From the NCBI GenBank assembly GCA_017847725.1, contig JAGAXW010000019.1, forward strand, positions 62,001 through 126,000: 64,000 bases of DNA, read 5' to 3'. Both the position numbers and the translations under genes were made by a program. Source of the stretch: Prevotella sp. Its GTDB lineage: Bacteria; Bacteroidota; Bacteroidia; Bacteroidales; Bacteroidaceae. Positions 43,805 to 56,629 of the stretch are shown piece by piece. The first letter of the stretch is position 1. Each line of letters begins with the position of its first letter. Below the pieces are notes generated by a model, which saw only the letters and a list, made by a program, of their open reading frames with translations, did no database searches and was not told where the DNA came from.

Positions 43805-44443
43805 TTAATATCCTAAATCTTCACCGACAAGCACCACGACATGCCGTCCCTTGTTCCTACTGTTTCTCAGGAAGTGGACGTAGCTGCAAATGCTCTCCGG
43901 AGAGTTGCAGTTATGGCAGGTGCCGTCGATTCTGCAAGGCGTATGGATGTCGAAACGCTGGGCATTGATGGGTGATGCCGTGCTGCGGGCCCTGGCCAGT
44001 GCTGCCTCTACCGTTTGAGCCACCTTGTTGAGACCGATGACGAAGATGACCTTCTTCGGTCCCCACGTGATGGCAGCCACACGGTTGCCGTTGCCGTCGA
44101 TATTCACGATGACGCCATCTTCAGATATGGCGTTGGCACTCGTCAGATAGACATCGGCCGTGAAAGCCTTGAGGTGGATGGCCTCCTTTTCTTCCTGAGT
44201 CTCTGCCAGGTCACGGTCGAGGACATTCAGTGTTCCCCTGCCTTTCAAGACCTCCGGGATGCCCAGGTCGCGGACGGTAGTGGTTCCGCCCCATGTCACG
44301 GTGCTGCCGTCGGCAATGAGTTCCGAGACCTTCTTCACTGCCTCTTTGCCTGTAGGACAGTAGAAGGCCTCCATGTTGCGGCGCCCGAGGTTCTTAATCA
44401 TCCGCTCTGCCAGTTTCTGTTTTCTCTCTTCCTGTGGTGTCAT
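43805..44443 (-). CDS. LUD-domain protein (lactate-utilisation/DUF162-like)
   Basis: A 212-residue cytosolic protein. GSTVTWGGTTTVRDLGIPE, VYLTSANAISEDGVIVNIDGNGNRVAA and HTPCRIDGTCHNCNSPESICSYV are the conserved LUD blocks, the last contributing three or four cysteines. Stand-alone LUD proteins of this type are widespread; some relatives belong to the LutABC L-lactate oxidation complex, but no lutA or lutB is next to it, so the role is unknown. It follows the flavodoxin-fold gene by 42 bp and is probably co-transcribed with it. Confidence 0.85.
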   Translation of the reverse strand: MTPQEERKQKLAERMIKNLGRRNMEAFYCPTGKEAVKKVSELIADGSTVTWGGTTTVRDLGIPEVLKGRGTLNVLDRDLAETQEEKEAIHLKAFTADVYLTSANAISEDGVIVNIDGNGNRVAAITWGPKKVIFVIGLNKVAQTVEAALARARSTASPINAQRFDIHTPCRIDGTCHNCNSPESICSYVHFLRNSRNKGRHVVVLVGEDLGY

Positions 44444-44485
44444 GTTATAATAGGTGTATTATATGGCGGTGATGCGTATCTTCAT

Positions 44486-45001
44486 CTACAGATTGCCGAC
44501 AATAGCCTGAATCTTAGCCTTCGTCTCGTCGGTCTTCTGCTCGTCAAACTTGGCGGTCACGATACCGCTGTCTTCAGCATGCCAGTAATTGCAGATGTCG
44601 TGGTATTCAGCCGTTGCGCCGGAATATACGCCAGGCGAATAGGAGGACATCAGCAGGGCCATTTTCTTCACCTTGGCAGGAGCGTTGACGCAGTACATGC
44701 GCTGGATGGGAGCCTGAATCTGGGCATTGAGCGTAAAGTAATAGATAGGAGCTGCCAGTACCAGCACCTCGGCCTCGGCCATCAGCGGGTAGAGTTCCTG
44801 CATGTCGTCCTTCTGGATGCAGGCCCCATTGCCTTTATTGTGGCAGTATTCGCAAGCCAGACAACCTGCAATCTTCTTGCGCGACACGTTGACCAGCGTC
44901 ACCTGATGACCTGCTGCCTCGGCAGCGTTCTTGTACTCTTCCGCCATCCATGCGGTGTTACCATTGGCTCTCGGAGAAGCCTGTAAAATCAGAATGTTCA
45001 T
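44486..45001 (-). CDS. Flavodoxin-fold NAD(P)H-dependent oxidoreductase
   Basis: A 171-residue FMN-binding protein of the iron-sulfur flavoprotein/NADPH-dependent FMN reductase type. ILILQASPRANGNTAWMAEE is the phosphate-binding loop. A cysteine cluster CLACEYCHNKGNGACIQKDDM (with C47, C50, C53 by approximate count) and APIYYFTLNAQIQ are family hallmarks. Such proteins carry electrons between NAD(P)H or ferredoxin and flavin. Upstream TAATTTTG (45054-45047, minus strand) is its probable -7 element. Confidence 0.85.
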   Translation of the reverse strand: MNILILQASPRANGNTAWMAEEYKNAAEAAGHQVTLVNVSRKKIAGCLACEYCHNKGNGACIQKDDMQELYPLMAEAEVLVLAAPIYYFTLNAQIQAPIQRMYCVNAPAKVKKMALLMSSYSPGVYSGATAEYHDICNYWHAEDSGIVTAKFDEQKTDETKAKIQAIVGNL

Positions 45002-48785
<3,784 letters not shown>

Positions 48786-48789
<4 letters not shown>

Positions 48790-50057
48790 GACTGTTGGGA
48801 CTGTAGGGTCAGTGCTTCTTCATAAATTTCAATATACCGTTTGGCCACACTCTGCTGCGAATAGGTGTGCAGCACCTTTTGCAGACAGGCATACGCCAAG
48901 TCGTGCCCGTCGGCCTCGTCCAGTACGTAGCGGATGCCCGCTGCCAAATCGTCGGCGTCGCAGAAACGCGCCACATAGCCGTTCTGTCGGTGGTCAATCA
49001 TCTCGGGGATGCCGCCTACGCGGAACCCCACACAGGGCACGCCGCAGGCCATGGCCTCCATCAGCGTGTTTGGCAGGTTGTCCTCCAGAGAAGGCAGCAC
49101 AAAGACGTCGGCCGTATTGTAAACCTCTACGATTCGGTGGGGGTCGCTCACATATCCCAGGGAATAGGCCGGCAGGGCAAGTTGACTGACCACCTCCTCA
49201 CTGTGACCGCCAAGGATGGCGATAACGGTATCCTCGCGCATGGCGGGATAACGCGCTGCCAGCAGACTGACGGCCTTTACGAAATAGGACATGCCCTTGC
49301 GCTCGTCCGTCACGCGCTGCGAGACGAACAATATCACGCGCTTTCCGGTAGGGAGCTCCCACTGCTGTCTGGCGCATTGCTTATCCTGAGGACTGAAAAG
49401 CCGGGTGTCGATGGCATTCGGGATAGCCGCTATCTTCTGTCCGGCCAGCAGCGCGCTCTGCCGGGCCTCATCGGCCAGCCAGCGGCTACATGCCACATAA
49501 TGAATACGGTGCCCATCCAGCATCGCCACCTTCTGCCGCCACACATGGGCAGCCAGATCGGCCCAACTCTTTTCGGGCAGGAGCGGGCAACAGGCGCAGG
49601 CCGTATGGAAGCGCTCACAGCCCCGTGCGTAATGGCAGACAGACGTGGCAGGCCAGATGTCGTGCATGGTCCACACCACGGGTTTACCCGAATCCAGGAT
49701 ACGACGGATGCCCTTCAGCGACAACATCCCCTGATTGACCCAGTGCAGATGGATGACGTCGGCTTCCCGAAACTCACGGAGGCTCGTGATATCATAACCG
49801 CTGTTGGCTATGTCTATCTCAAACAGATGCTGTCGACGGAAATGGAGATGAAGCCAGATGACAAAGCGCTCCCAAAGAAAATGCCAGTTGACATGTCCGC
49901 TGCGCGGCACCGCCGACACGGTCAGCTGCTCCGTCTCCTTGTCGCGTACCAGCATCGTAGCCTTGACACCATTATTATTAAGTGCCTCCATCAGTCGGTT
50001 GGCAGCCACGGCAGCACCGCCGGTGCGCTCACTCGTATTGACAATCAGGACCCTCAT
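48786..50057 (-). CDS. Glycosyltransferase family 4
   Basis: A 423-residue GT-B retaining transferase. N-terminal Rossmann domain: LIVNTSERTGGAAVAANRL, HLHWVNQGMLSL, VWTMHDIWPATSVCHYARGC. The C-terminal nucleotide-binding domain has VILFVSQRVTDERKGMSYF and the EX7E-type motif in PSLEDNLPNTLMEAMACGVP. A cysteine-rich stretch (CERFHTACACCPLL) is common in this subgroup of capsule/exopolysaccharide transferases. First gene of a two-gene unit with the GT2 gene; TACCTTTG at 50089-50082 is the likely -7 element. Confidence 0.9.
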
Positions 50058-50081
50058 ACCTTATATAATACTATGATGATG

Positions 50082-50089
50082 CAAAGGTA
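50082..50089 (-). promoter_or_regulatory. -7 element for the glycosyltransferase pair
   Basis: Minus-strand TACCTTTG, 25 bp before the GT4 ATG. No matching TTTG at the expected distance. Confidence 0.4.
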
Positions 50090-50215
50090 GTCAAAATAAT
50101 CGGAACGCAATACCCAAAAACGCCAAAAAGCGAGCATTATGGCGTTGTGTACGGACACAAACCATTGATTTAGGTCAAGAATCGTTGCTTTTTCCGAATT
50201 AAAAGCCGAAAAAAC

Positions 50216-50246
50216 TTTGTGCAACGCATATTCCGTTGTACCTTTG
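50216..50246 (+). promoter_or_regulatory. Consensus promoter with no downstream protein gene
   Basis: TTTG (50216-50219), 19-bp spacer, TACCTTTG (50239-50246). The transcript would start near 50252 and run into DNA without a plus-strand gene, ending at the terminator at 50541-50575. Confidence 0.75.
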
Positions 50247-50252
50247 CATTGT

Positions 50253-50576
50253 CAAACAAGACAAACAGGGATTTTGAATCCCCTTTGACTAAGTGAAGTC
50301 AGAGTTTTGGTTAATAGATTGTTTTAGGTTAGTAGTAATATTTATAGTTTTAGGTTTTTAGTTATTGGTAAAAAGAAAGTTTTAAATGTGTTCAAAAACA
50401 GTGGTCGTTGTGAAACGCTCATAACTTTCTTTTCTTAAGCGACGTTAGTATTTAATTAGATATTCCTGTCGAAAGACAGGCCTCCGGCCTAAAAACCGGA
50501 TTTCATTTGAAAAGGATTTTTAGTTAAACATAGGCTTTTGGATGCCGCTGCTCGATGATGAGTGGCGGTATTTTTA
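50253..50576 (+). ncRNA. Orphan structured RNA of about 320 nt
   Basis: Bounded by an exact-consensus promoter and a rho-independent terminator, with no plausible protein frame. Visible folds in order: GGGATT/AATCCC hairpin (50268-50282), an 8-bp hairpin (50283-50290 with 50297-50304, one G-U pair), a U-rich open stretch with GTTTTAGGTT twice (about 50305-50370), an 11-bp stem AAAAGAAAGTT/AACTTTCTTTT (50371-50381 with 50423-50433) around a 41-nt loop, a CCTGTC-GAAA-GACAGG tetraloop hairpin (50465-50480), and a GC-rich pair of alternative stems (50478-50499). It does not look like tmRNA, RNase P RNA or SRP RNA. 6S-like RNA or the Bacteroidales-1 class are possibilities I cannot exclude. Its 3' end overlaps the ispF stop codon on the opposite strand. 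Confidence 0.65.
50541..50575 (+). terminator. Terminator of the orphan RNA
   Basis: CCGCTGCTC pairs with GAGTGGCGG (50545-50553 with 50560-50568, two G-U pairs), extendable outward by wobble and A-T pairs, loop GATGAT, then TATTTTTATTT. The tail is T-rich only on the plus strand, so it terminates plus-strand transcription and not ispF. Confidence 0.78.
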
Positions 50577-51044
50577 TTTCTCTATCAGTGCCACCGCATA
50601 GGCGGAGATGCCCTCCTGCCGTCCCGTAAAGCCAAGCCTCTCGGTAGTGGTGGCCTTGATGGATATCTGGTCGGTGTCGCACCCGATGATATCGGCCATC
50701 ACCTGCTGCATGTGCGGGATATGAGGATTCATCTTAGGCCGCTCGGCACAGATGGTGGCGTCGATATTCACCAAGTGGTAGCCCTTGGTGGCTATCAGCT
50801 CGATGGTCTTCTTCAGTATCACCTTACTGTCCATCCCCTCCGTCTCGTCCGACGTGTCAGGGAAGTGGAAACCGATGTCGCGCATATTGGCAGCGCCCAG
50901 GATGGCATCGCAGATGGCGTGTATCAGCACGTCGGCATCGCTGTGCCCCAGCAGGCCCGTCTCATGCTCTATGCGTATGCCTCCTATCCATAGTTGACGT
51001 CCCTCCACCAGACGGTGGACGTCGTAGCCCATTCCTACTCTCAT
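50574..51044 (-). CDS. ispF: 2-C-methyl-D-erythritol 2,4-cyclodiphosphate synthase
   Basis: A 156-residue enzyme of the non-mevalonate isoprenoid pathway; trimeric in characterised members. Metal ligands D8 and H10 (GYDVHR) and H42 (DVLIHAICDA), plus GHSDADVL and the C-terminal KATTTERLGFTGR motif, are all present. The start overlaps the porV stop by 4 bp (ATGA), so ispF is translated with the secretion genes although its function is unrelated. The stop codon overlaps the U tract of the opposite-strand RNA terminator. Confidence 0.95.
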   Translation of the reverse strand: MRVGMGYDVHRLVEGRQLWIGGIRIEHETGLLGHSDADVLIHAICDAILGAANMRDIGFHFPDTSDETEGMDSKVILKKTIELIATKGYHLVNIDATICAERPKMNPHIPHMQQVMADIIGCDTDQISIKATTTERLGFTGRQEGISAYAVALIEK

Positions 51045-52210
51045 CGTCTCTTAAACAAATCTTTAATACCGTCCATATCGAAGGCCAGCGTGAAGCGCAG
51101 CGTCTGGTCGAGCGGGTTCGTCTTGGCCGTGGCGATGACATAACCGACGTCGAGCGAGAAAACGCTCATGCGGAAACCGCCACCCACGGTGAAATACTTG
51201 CGGTTGCCCTTGTTCTCCGACTCATGGTGATAACCGGCACGCAGCGAGAACTGGTCGTGGTAGATATACTCAGCACCCAGGCTCCACTGGATTTCCTGCA
51301 GCTCCTCCTTGAATCCGCCGGGGGCATCGTGGAAGCTCTTGAAGATACCCGATATAGAGCTCACGTCGTTGTACTCCTCGAGCACGCGGCGCTCGTAATC
51401 CTCTGTCGACTCGCCATCCTCCTGCTTGGGTACGGTAGGAACCATCAGCTTATTGGCGTCGGCAGCTATCGTGATGCGGTTATACTCGTCGATGGGCACC
51501 ATCAGCGAGGCGCCCAGTCGCATGTTGGCAGGCAGGAAGTTGGAACGGTCGTCGCCATAGAACTTGATCTTACTACCGATATTCGACAGGTTCAGACCGA
51601 TGCCCAGCTGACATTCACGCTGTCCGATGGTGATATAGTTGTTGTAGTAGCACGCCAGGTCGGCAGCGAAGGCAGAAGCAGGCTGGGCATCCTCCGTATA
51701 GTCGAAACGGAGGTCGCTGTGTATCCAGCGTAGCACGGCGGCAATCGAGAACTTCTCGCTGAGCATCAGCGAGGCACCCACGTCGATTGCCATCTCGTAG
51801 GGCTTGACCGTCATTGCATTCTCTTCGAACGACGTCATCACCTCGCCCAGTGAGAAGTAACGCAACGAACCACTGACCGATGCATAGTCGCCGATGCGAT
51901 AGTAGCCTGCCACGTAGGCCAGGTCGATATCGTTGACCAACTTACGCAGCCAAGGCGTATAGTTCAGCGAGATTCCCGCCCTGCTGATGCAGAAGGGATA
52001 CTTGGCAGGGTTCCAATACTGCGAGTTCACATCCGGGTCGGTAGCGACACCCACGTCACCCATACCTGCACTGCGTGCGTCAGGGGCTATGGTCTGGGAG
52101 ATGACAGCATGCTCCACAGGGTTGAACTGGCTCTTCGTGTCCTGTGCCTTCACACACAGGGCGAACAGCAGTCCACATACCATTGTGATTATCTTTGTTG
52201 TTGTCTTCAT
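51041..52210 (-). CDS. porV: Type IX secretion outer-membrane protein PorV
   Basis: A 389-residue outer-membrane barrel that in Porphyromonas collects cargo from the translocon and delivers it to the sortase PorU. Signal peptide MKTTTKIITMVCGLLFALCVKAQ, then AVISQTIAPDARSAGMGDVGVATDPDVNSQYWNPAKY spans the conserved family N-terminus. Later blocks (GFKEELQEIQWSLGAEYIY, LRAGYHHESENKGNRKYF, VGGGFRM) are also typical. Located 6 bp after porU and overlapping ispF by 4 bp, a genomic link that supports the assignment. Confidence 0.92.
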   Translation of the reverse strand: MKTTTKIITMVCGLLFALCVKAQDTKSQFNPVEHAVISQTIAPDARSAGMGDVGVATDPDVNSQYWNPAKYPFCISRAGISLNYTPWLRKLVNDIDLAYVAGYYRIGDYASVSGSLRYFSLGEVMTSFEENAMTVKPYEMAIDVGASLMLSEKFSIAAVLRWIHSDLRFDYTEDAQPASAFAADLACYYNNYITIGQRECQLGIGLNLSNIGSKIKFYGDDRSNFLPANMRLGASLMVPIDEYNRITIAADANKLMVPTVPKQEDGESTEDYERRVLEEYNDVSSISGIFKSFHDAPGGFKEELQEIQWSLGAEYIYHDQFSLRAGYHHESENKGNRKYFTVGGGFRMSVFSLDVGYVIATAKTNPLDQTLRFTLAFDMDGIKDLFKRR

Positions 52211-52216
52211 ATGCTC

Positions 52217-55200
52217 TTATTTGTAAGTTAGAACGATTAGCTTCTTGGCTTTGGATGCATAGGTGCTGCCATCGGTGCTGATGCTGAGGCGGTAGAGGTA
52301 CAAGCCCGTCATCAGGCGCCGACCGCCGTCGACCGTCAGGTCCCAGTCCACGGTATAGGTATTATCTGTCGACACGCCATTCTCTGAATACGTCCACAGA
52401 TGGCGGCCCGAGGTGTCGTAGACATCGAGCTTGACATCCATCTCGCTGCCTATACGGTCGTGGATGATGCGGAACTGCGTGTGTGTCCTGGCAGGATTGG
52501 GCGAGCACTCTACGTCGATGAACAGCGGCTCCAGTCCCTTGACCACCTCGAAGTCCAGTTCAGCGGTCGACGAGTTGTTCAGCACATCCCACGCCCTGAA
52601 CACCAGCTTATGCTGTCCGTAGCTCAGTTCGGGTATGCTGAAGCCCAGCTTGCCACTGGTATAGCTGCCGAAATCATACTCGAAGTAGTTGTTCAGCGAA
52701 TAGGTCTTGGCCATGTCACCGTCGATTACCAGCTGCAAGTCATGTCCGATGCCGCCGCCCGACGCATTGATGCCGTCCTCATCGTTGAGTTCGGCCACGA
52801 AATAGGGAGTAGTATTCACCTTACCGCCATTGGTAAAGTTGGCACTGTTCAGGTAGCAGTAGATATTAGGCCCGGTCTCCGAGCTGAGACCGTCGGCAGT
52901 CCCGTTCATGCTCATGCCATTCGTGAAGCCGCTGCCCTCCTGCGTCTTGTCAGTGTTCACCGCATAGAGGTTGATCATGGCGTCCAGGTCGGAATACTTG
53001 ATATCCTTGGGCACGGCAAAAGTAAAGGTAAACTGCCCGTTCGTCACATCGTTGGAACCGCTGTACACCGTGTTCAGGCGATCGTAGTACACGAAGGGCG
53101 TCTGGGCACCATCGCTCGACGTATTGTTCAGTCGGCAGGTAACCTTCTCCTTCACGTCGCGGACAGTAGCCGTCAGTACGCCGTTGAAGGCCGTATTGGT
53201 CTGGCCGTCGGCCGTCAGCACGCGCCCCGTCACCTTGGCCGTCGAACCGGCCTTGATGTTCGTCAGCGTGCCGTCGGCAAGCGGCTGGTCGTTGATGGCG
53301 TCCACCACCATGGGCAGTGTCGGTATGGCCAGTCGCAGGGCCGGGTCGCCCAGCAGGGTGTACTGCAGTTTGTTGGCGGTACGGTCGGTAGAGCGAATCG
53401 GCCCGGACGTATTATACCCCACGAGCACGCCGGCCGTTATCAGGTCGCTCTTGGCCCTTCTCACCGCCTCGCCGATGGGCATGGGTCGTCCGTCGCTATA
53501 CTTTGAGAACAGGTTTCGCGTGAAGGCGATATTCATCAGTCGGTTATAGGTTTGATACACGGTGCGGGTCGTACCGTAGAAGGCGATGGCACCGCCCTTC
53601 TTGTTAAAGAATGCCGTCTCGCCGATATTTTCTACCTGTCCGTCAAACGGCATGATATCGCACGACGCCGTCATCCACAGCGGCAGGTGTTGCGAGGTGG
53701 CCGTCTTGAAATCCGTCAGTCGCAGCACATACTCATGTGATATGGCATCGGCTCTTCCATGGCCCGAATAGTTCATGACCAGTGCCCCCTGCTGCATCTG
53801 CTGCTTGATGAGGCGCTCCACATCGGGATAGGAGTCGCCGGTGGCTGAGCTGACACGCTCGTAGGCATCCCACATGATGCGCTTCACGACCATGTCGGGC
53901 CGGAGCTGCTCGACCACCTTGGCCACCGAGTCGGCATCAGCCATGTGCTGATTCTGGTTGCCGTCGTCACCCATAAAACAGATCAGGTTCTGCCACGAGC
54001 CGGCCTGCTGATTGTTCATATAAGCCTCTATCTTGTCGACGGCCACGGCAGCCTCTTCGGCCGTGCGTGCCGAGATACGTCCCACGGCCACGTCGGCCTT
54101 GTCACTGGTCAGCATGTTGCCGCCCTCGTTGTCGTCGAGCAGACAGAAGTAGTCGTCGGTGACGTAGCAATCCGTCTCGCTGTACGAGTTCTCGCTCTCA
54201 TAGCACAGCAGGAAGTCGTCGGGCGACTCATTGCTCCAGTCGGAGAGCAGCATACGGTTGTCCCAGGCACCATCGCCTAACAGCAGGAGGAATCGCGGCA
54301 TGTCAGCCTCCGTGGTAGCACGGTCGTAGAGCATCTTCAGATACCTGCGGTAGGCGTTGGCATCGGGCGTACCGCTGGAATATTCGTTGAACAGTTCGTC
54401 GGCAGGCACTATCCTGACGCGCAGGCCGTCACGCTCCGTGTGGAGCGCCTGCAGGCGCTGGGCCTGCGCCAGCAGTTTGCACGAGGTCGGGATGATGATA
54501 ATCATGTCGGCCGCCGTATCGGCGTGGTGGTTCTGGTTGGTCACCTCCCCGACTATTTCCGGCTGCGGATAGTCTTGCGACAAGTCGGGAGCACCCTTGG
54601 GCTGGTCTGCATGGATGGATATATAGTCCAGGCGCACCGTTCCGCTATTGACATTGGGAACGAGCGTCACCTGGTTGTTACCCTGGAGGTTGCTTACGGT
54701 GAAGGTGGCCTCGCTGGTGTGCATCTTCTCGTAGGAGCCGGTGGCCGTTAGGGCCACAGAGCCCACCGTGGTACCGTTCAGCATCACGGCGACGGCGCCC
54801 TTGGGCGATGCGGTGCTGCCGGTGGCTGCACCCGCTGCCGACAGCACCACCGTCATGGTGCCCTGGCTGGTCGTGCCGGCATCGCTGATGGTGAAAGTGC
54901 CGGCTGCTCCCGCCCCCATCTGCTGGGCGTTATACAGGTTGCGGCCGCCATGATACCACGCATAGTCGTCGACCTCATAGAGGCTGGCATAGTCGTCGGC
55001 CATCGGATAGCAGGTATTCAGGAAGTCCGTCGTATTCAAGATATTCGGGTCGCCGCCATCCTCCGTGAGGAAGTAGTAGCCATAGTTGGAGTACGGATTG
55101 CGGACACGCCGGTGGTTGTCATTCCACGACACGGGCCCCACGGCGTAGAACAGTCGGTTGCCATTGACAGCACACGTAGGCACCTCCTTCAGGTCGTCAG

Positions 55201-55834
55201 TAGCCGTCAGGTAGTCGGGCGTCAGCTTCTCGGGCTGCATGGCACCGCCATAGCCGTACACCTTGACGCGGTTGACGTCGGAGAATCCGGCCAGCCTGGC
55301 CATCTCGCCAGTCAACTTATACAATCCCGTCGACGGCACACGTATCTTCACCCATCGGCCCGACGCCAGCACCGAGTTGTCGGCATAGCGGCCGGTCACG
55401 GCGTTGGCCCTGCGCTGTGCGGCCACCTTCAGCAGCCGCTTCGACAGGCTCTTGCCCTTCACCTTCAGCATAAAGCTCACCAACTTCTGATAGCGGCCGT
55501 CGCGATAGACGATAGGGATGAACGAGACGTGCAGCGTGCCTTTCTTGCGGTCTACGCTGACCATCTGCTGAATCTCGGGCAGTGCACCGGGCCGTCGGTC
55601 GACGAGCGCCTTGTAGCGTGCGATGTCGGTATCGCCCATCGGCACACACTCCGGGTACACAATCGACACCTGATAGGTAGAGTCGGCGTAGTGCTCGCCC
55701 AGTGCCATGCGGTAGTCGAATACAGGCAATACAGAATCTATCCTGACCTCTTCGGCGGTCAGGTTGAAGAACTTCTGTGCAGCGGCTGTCATGCTCACCA
55801 TCAGAAGTGCCATTGCCCATATATATCTTTTCAT
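52217..55834 (-). CDS. porU: Type IX secretion C25-family sortase PorU
   Basis: A 1205-residue cell-surface gingipain-like enzyme that cleaves C-terminal sorting domains of type IX cargo and attaches the proteins to anionic LPS. Signal peptide MKRYIWAMALLMVSMTAAAQ. The caspase-like C25 domain occupies about residues 440-850, with probable catalytic dyad H692 (MNYSGHGRAD) and C725 (MTASCDIMPF), and YGTTRTVYQTYNR after it. The C-terminus (about 1105-1205: VECSPNPARTHTQFRI, DVYDTSGRHLWTYS, TGLYLYRLSIS) resembles a sorting-type domain, as reported for PorU itself. The start at 55834 shares one base with the FAH stop (TGATG); an upstream in-frame TTG is unlikely. Confidence 0.93.
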   Translation of the reverse strand: MKRYIWAMALLMVSMTAAAQKFFNLTAEEVRIDSVLPVFDYRMALGEHYADSTYQVSIVYPECVPMGDTDIARYKALVDRRPGALPEIQQMVSVDRKKGTLHVSFIPIVYRDGRYQKLVSFMLKVKGKSLSKRLLKVAAQRRANAVTGRYADNSVLASGRWVKIRVPSTGLYKLTGEMARLAGFSDVNRVKVYGYGGAMQPEKLTPDYLTATDDLKEVPTCAVNGNRLFYAVGPVSWNDNHRRVRNPYSNYGYYFLTEDGGDPNILNTTDFLNTCYPMADDYASLYEVDDYAWYHGGRNLYNAQQMGAGAAGTFTISDAGTTSQGTMTVVLSAAGAATGSTASPKGAVAVMLNGTTVGSVALTATGSYEKMHTSEATFTVSNLQGNNQVTLVPNVNSGTVRLDYISIHADQPKGAPDLSQDYPQPEIVGEVTNQNHHADTAADMIIIIPTSCKLLAQAQRLQALHTERDGLRVRIVPADELFNEYSSGTPDANAYRRYLKMLYDRATTEADMPRFLLLLGDGAWDNRMLLSDWSNESPDDFLLCYESENSYSETDCYVTDDYFCLLDDNEGGNMLTSDKADVAVGRISARTAEEAAVAVDKIEAYMNNQQAGSWQNLICFMGDDGNQNQHMADADSVAKVVEQLRPDMVVKRIMWDAYERVSSATGDSYPDVERLIKQQMQQGALVMNYSGHGRADAISHEYVLRLTDFKTATSQHLPLWMTASCDIMPFDGQVENIGETAFFNKKGGAIAFYGTTRTVYQTYNRLMNIAFTRNLFSKYSDGRPMPIGEAVRRAKSDLITAGVLVGYNTSGPIRSTDRTANKLQYTLLGDPALRLAIPTLPMVVDAINDQPLADGTLTNIKAGSTAKVTGRVLTADGQTNTAFNGVLTATVRDVKEKVTCRLNNTSSDGAQTPFVYYDRLNTVYSGSNDVTNGQFTFTFAVPKDIKYSDLDAMINLYAVNTDKTQEGSGFTNGMSMNGTADGLSSETGPNIYCYLNSANFTNGGKVNTTPYFVAELNDEDGINASGGGIGHDLQLVIDGDMAKTYSLNNYFEYDFGSYTSGKLGFSIPELSYGQHKLVFRAWDVLNNSSTAELDFEVVKGLEPLFIDVECSPNPARTHTQFRIIHDRIGSEMDVKLDVYDTSGRHLWTYSENGVSTDNTYTVDWDLTVDGGRRLMTGLYLYRLSISTDGSTYASKAKKLIVLTYK

Positions 55835-56451
55835 CACTTGCAATTAAAATCCAATACCTTACGCTCTTCCAGCCACCCTTCCAGGTGGTCGTCGACGTGT
55901 ACCGGCCCTACGCCGACCGGTGTCCCCGTATAGAGCAGGTCGCCCGTCTTGAGCGTGAAGAACTGGGAGATGTAGGCTATCAGTTCGTCCACCTTGTAGA
56001 GCATATCGCTCGAACAGCCTTCCTGCACGGTAGCACCATTGATATTCAGGTGAAAGTGCAAAGCCTGTATGTCGCGAATCTTCTCCATCTCCACCCAGTC
56101 GCCGATGACTGCCGAGCCGTCGAATCCCTTGCAGATTTCCCATGGCTGTCCCTGCTGTCGGGCCTGCCGCTGCCAGTCGCGCGCCGTAAAGTCGATGCCC
56201 ACGGTCACCGCGTCGTAGTAGCGATGGGCAAAGCGCTGAGGTATCGACTTTCCCAGTCGGCTGATGCGCACCACCAGTTCCGTCTCGTAGTCCACCTGTT
56301 CCGACCAGTCTGGTATGAAGAAGGGCTTGTGGTCCTTCAGCAGCGCCGAGTCTGCCTTGGTGAACACGACGGGTTTCTCCGGTTTATATAACGCACCATC
56401 CAACTCTTTATTGTGCTGGATATAATTCATTCCGATTGCAAATATCTTCAT
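55834..56451 (-). CDS. Fumarylacetoacetate hydrolase (FAH) family protein
   Basis: A 205-residue cytosolic enzyme of the FAH fold, whose members hydrolyse or decarboxylate oxo-acids (acylpyruvases, oxaloacetate decarboxylase). Metal-binding acidic residues lie in QVDYETELVVRISR (two Glu) and the YDAVTVGIDFTARDWQ region. KGFDGSAVIGDWV and LYTGTPVGVGPVHVDDHLEGW complete the active-site pattern. Substrate cannot be fixed from sequence. It is the first gene of the unit that continues with porU, porV and ispF; TATCTTTG at 56479-56472 is the probable -7 element. Confidence 0.88.
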   Translation of the reverse strand: MKIFAIGMNYIQHNKELDGALYKPEKPVVFTKADSALLKDHKPFFIPDWSEQVDYETELVVRISRLGKSIPQRFAHRYYDAVTVGIDFTARDWQRQARQQGQPWEICKGFDGSAVIGDWVEMEKIRDIQALHFHLNINGATVQEGCSSDMLYKVDELIAYISQFFTLKTGDLLYTGTPVGVGPVHVDDHLEGWLEERKVLDFNCK

Positions 56452-56471
56452 GGCTATGCTGATTTTGGGCG

Positions 56472-56479
56472 CAAAGATA
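56472..56479 (-). promoter_or_regulatory. -7 element for the FAH-porU-porV-ispF unit
   Basis: Minus-strand TATCTTTG, 21 bp before the FAH ATG. No clear TTTG -33 element. Confidence 0.45.
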
Positions 56480-56535
56480 ACAATAAAATGGTGATAAAGC
56501 AGAAAAAAGGCGGATTATTTTGCGGTCGGGCTACC

Positions 56536-56594
56536 AATAAAAACACCTCGCCACTCACGAGACGAGCCATATAGGCTTTCTGTAGGTGGCGAGG
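56536..56594 (-). terminator. Terminator of the 56630 lipoprotein gene
   Basis: CCTCGCCAC (56546-56554) pairs exactly with GTGGCGAGG (56586-56594), with a nested AGCC/GGCT hairpin in the 31-nt loop. On the minus strand it is followed by TGTTTTTATT. Confidence 0.75.
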
Positions 56595-56629
56595 CTTCCG
56601 GCTGAAAAAGTATCTGCTTGTTATCCTTC

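Noticed and set aside
50386..50424. A 12-codon micro-ORF (MCSKTVVVVKRS) inside the orphan RNA
   Set aside because: No ribosome-binding signal is evident and it sits within the loop of the 11-bp stem; chance occurrence is likely.
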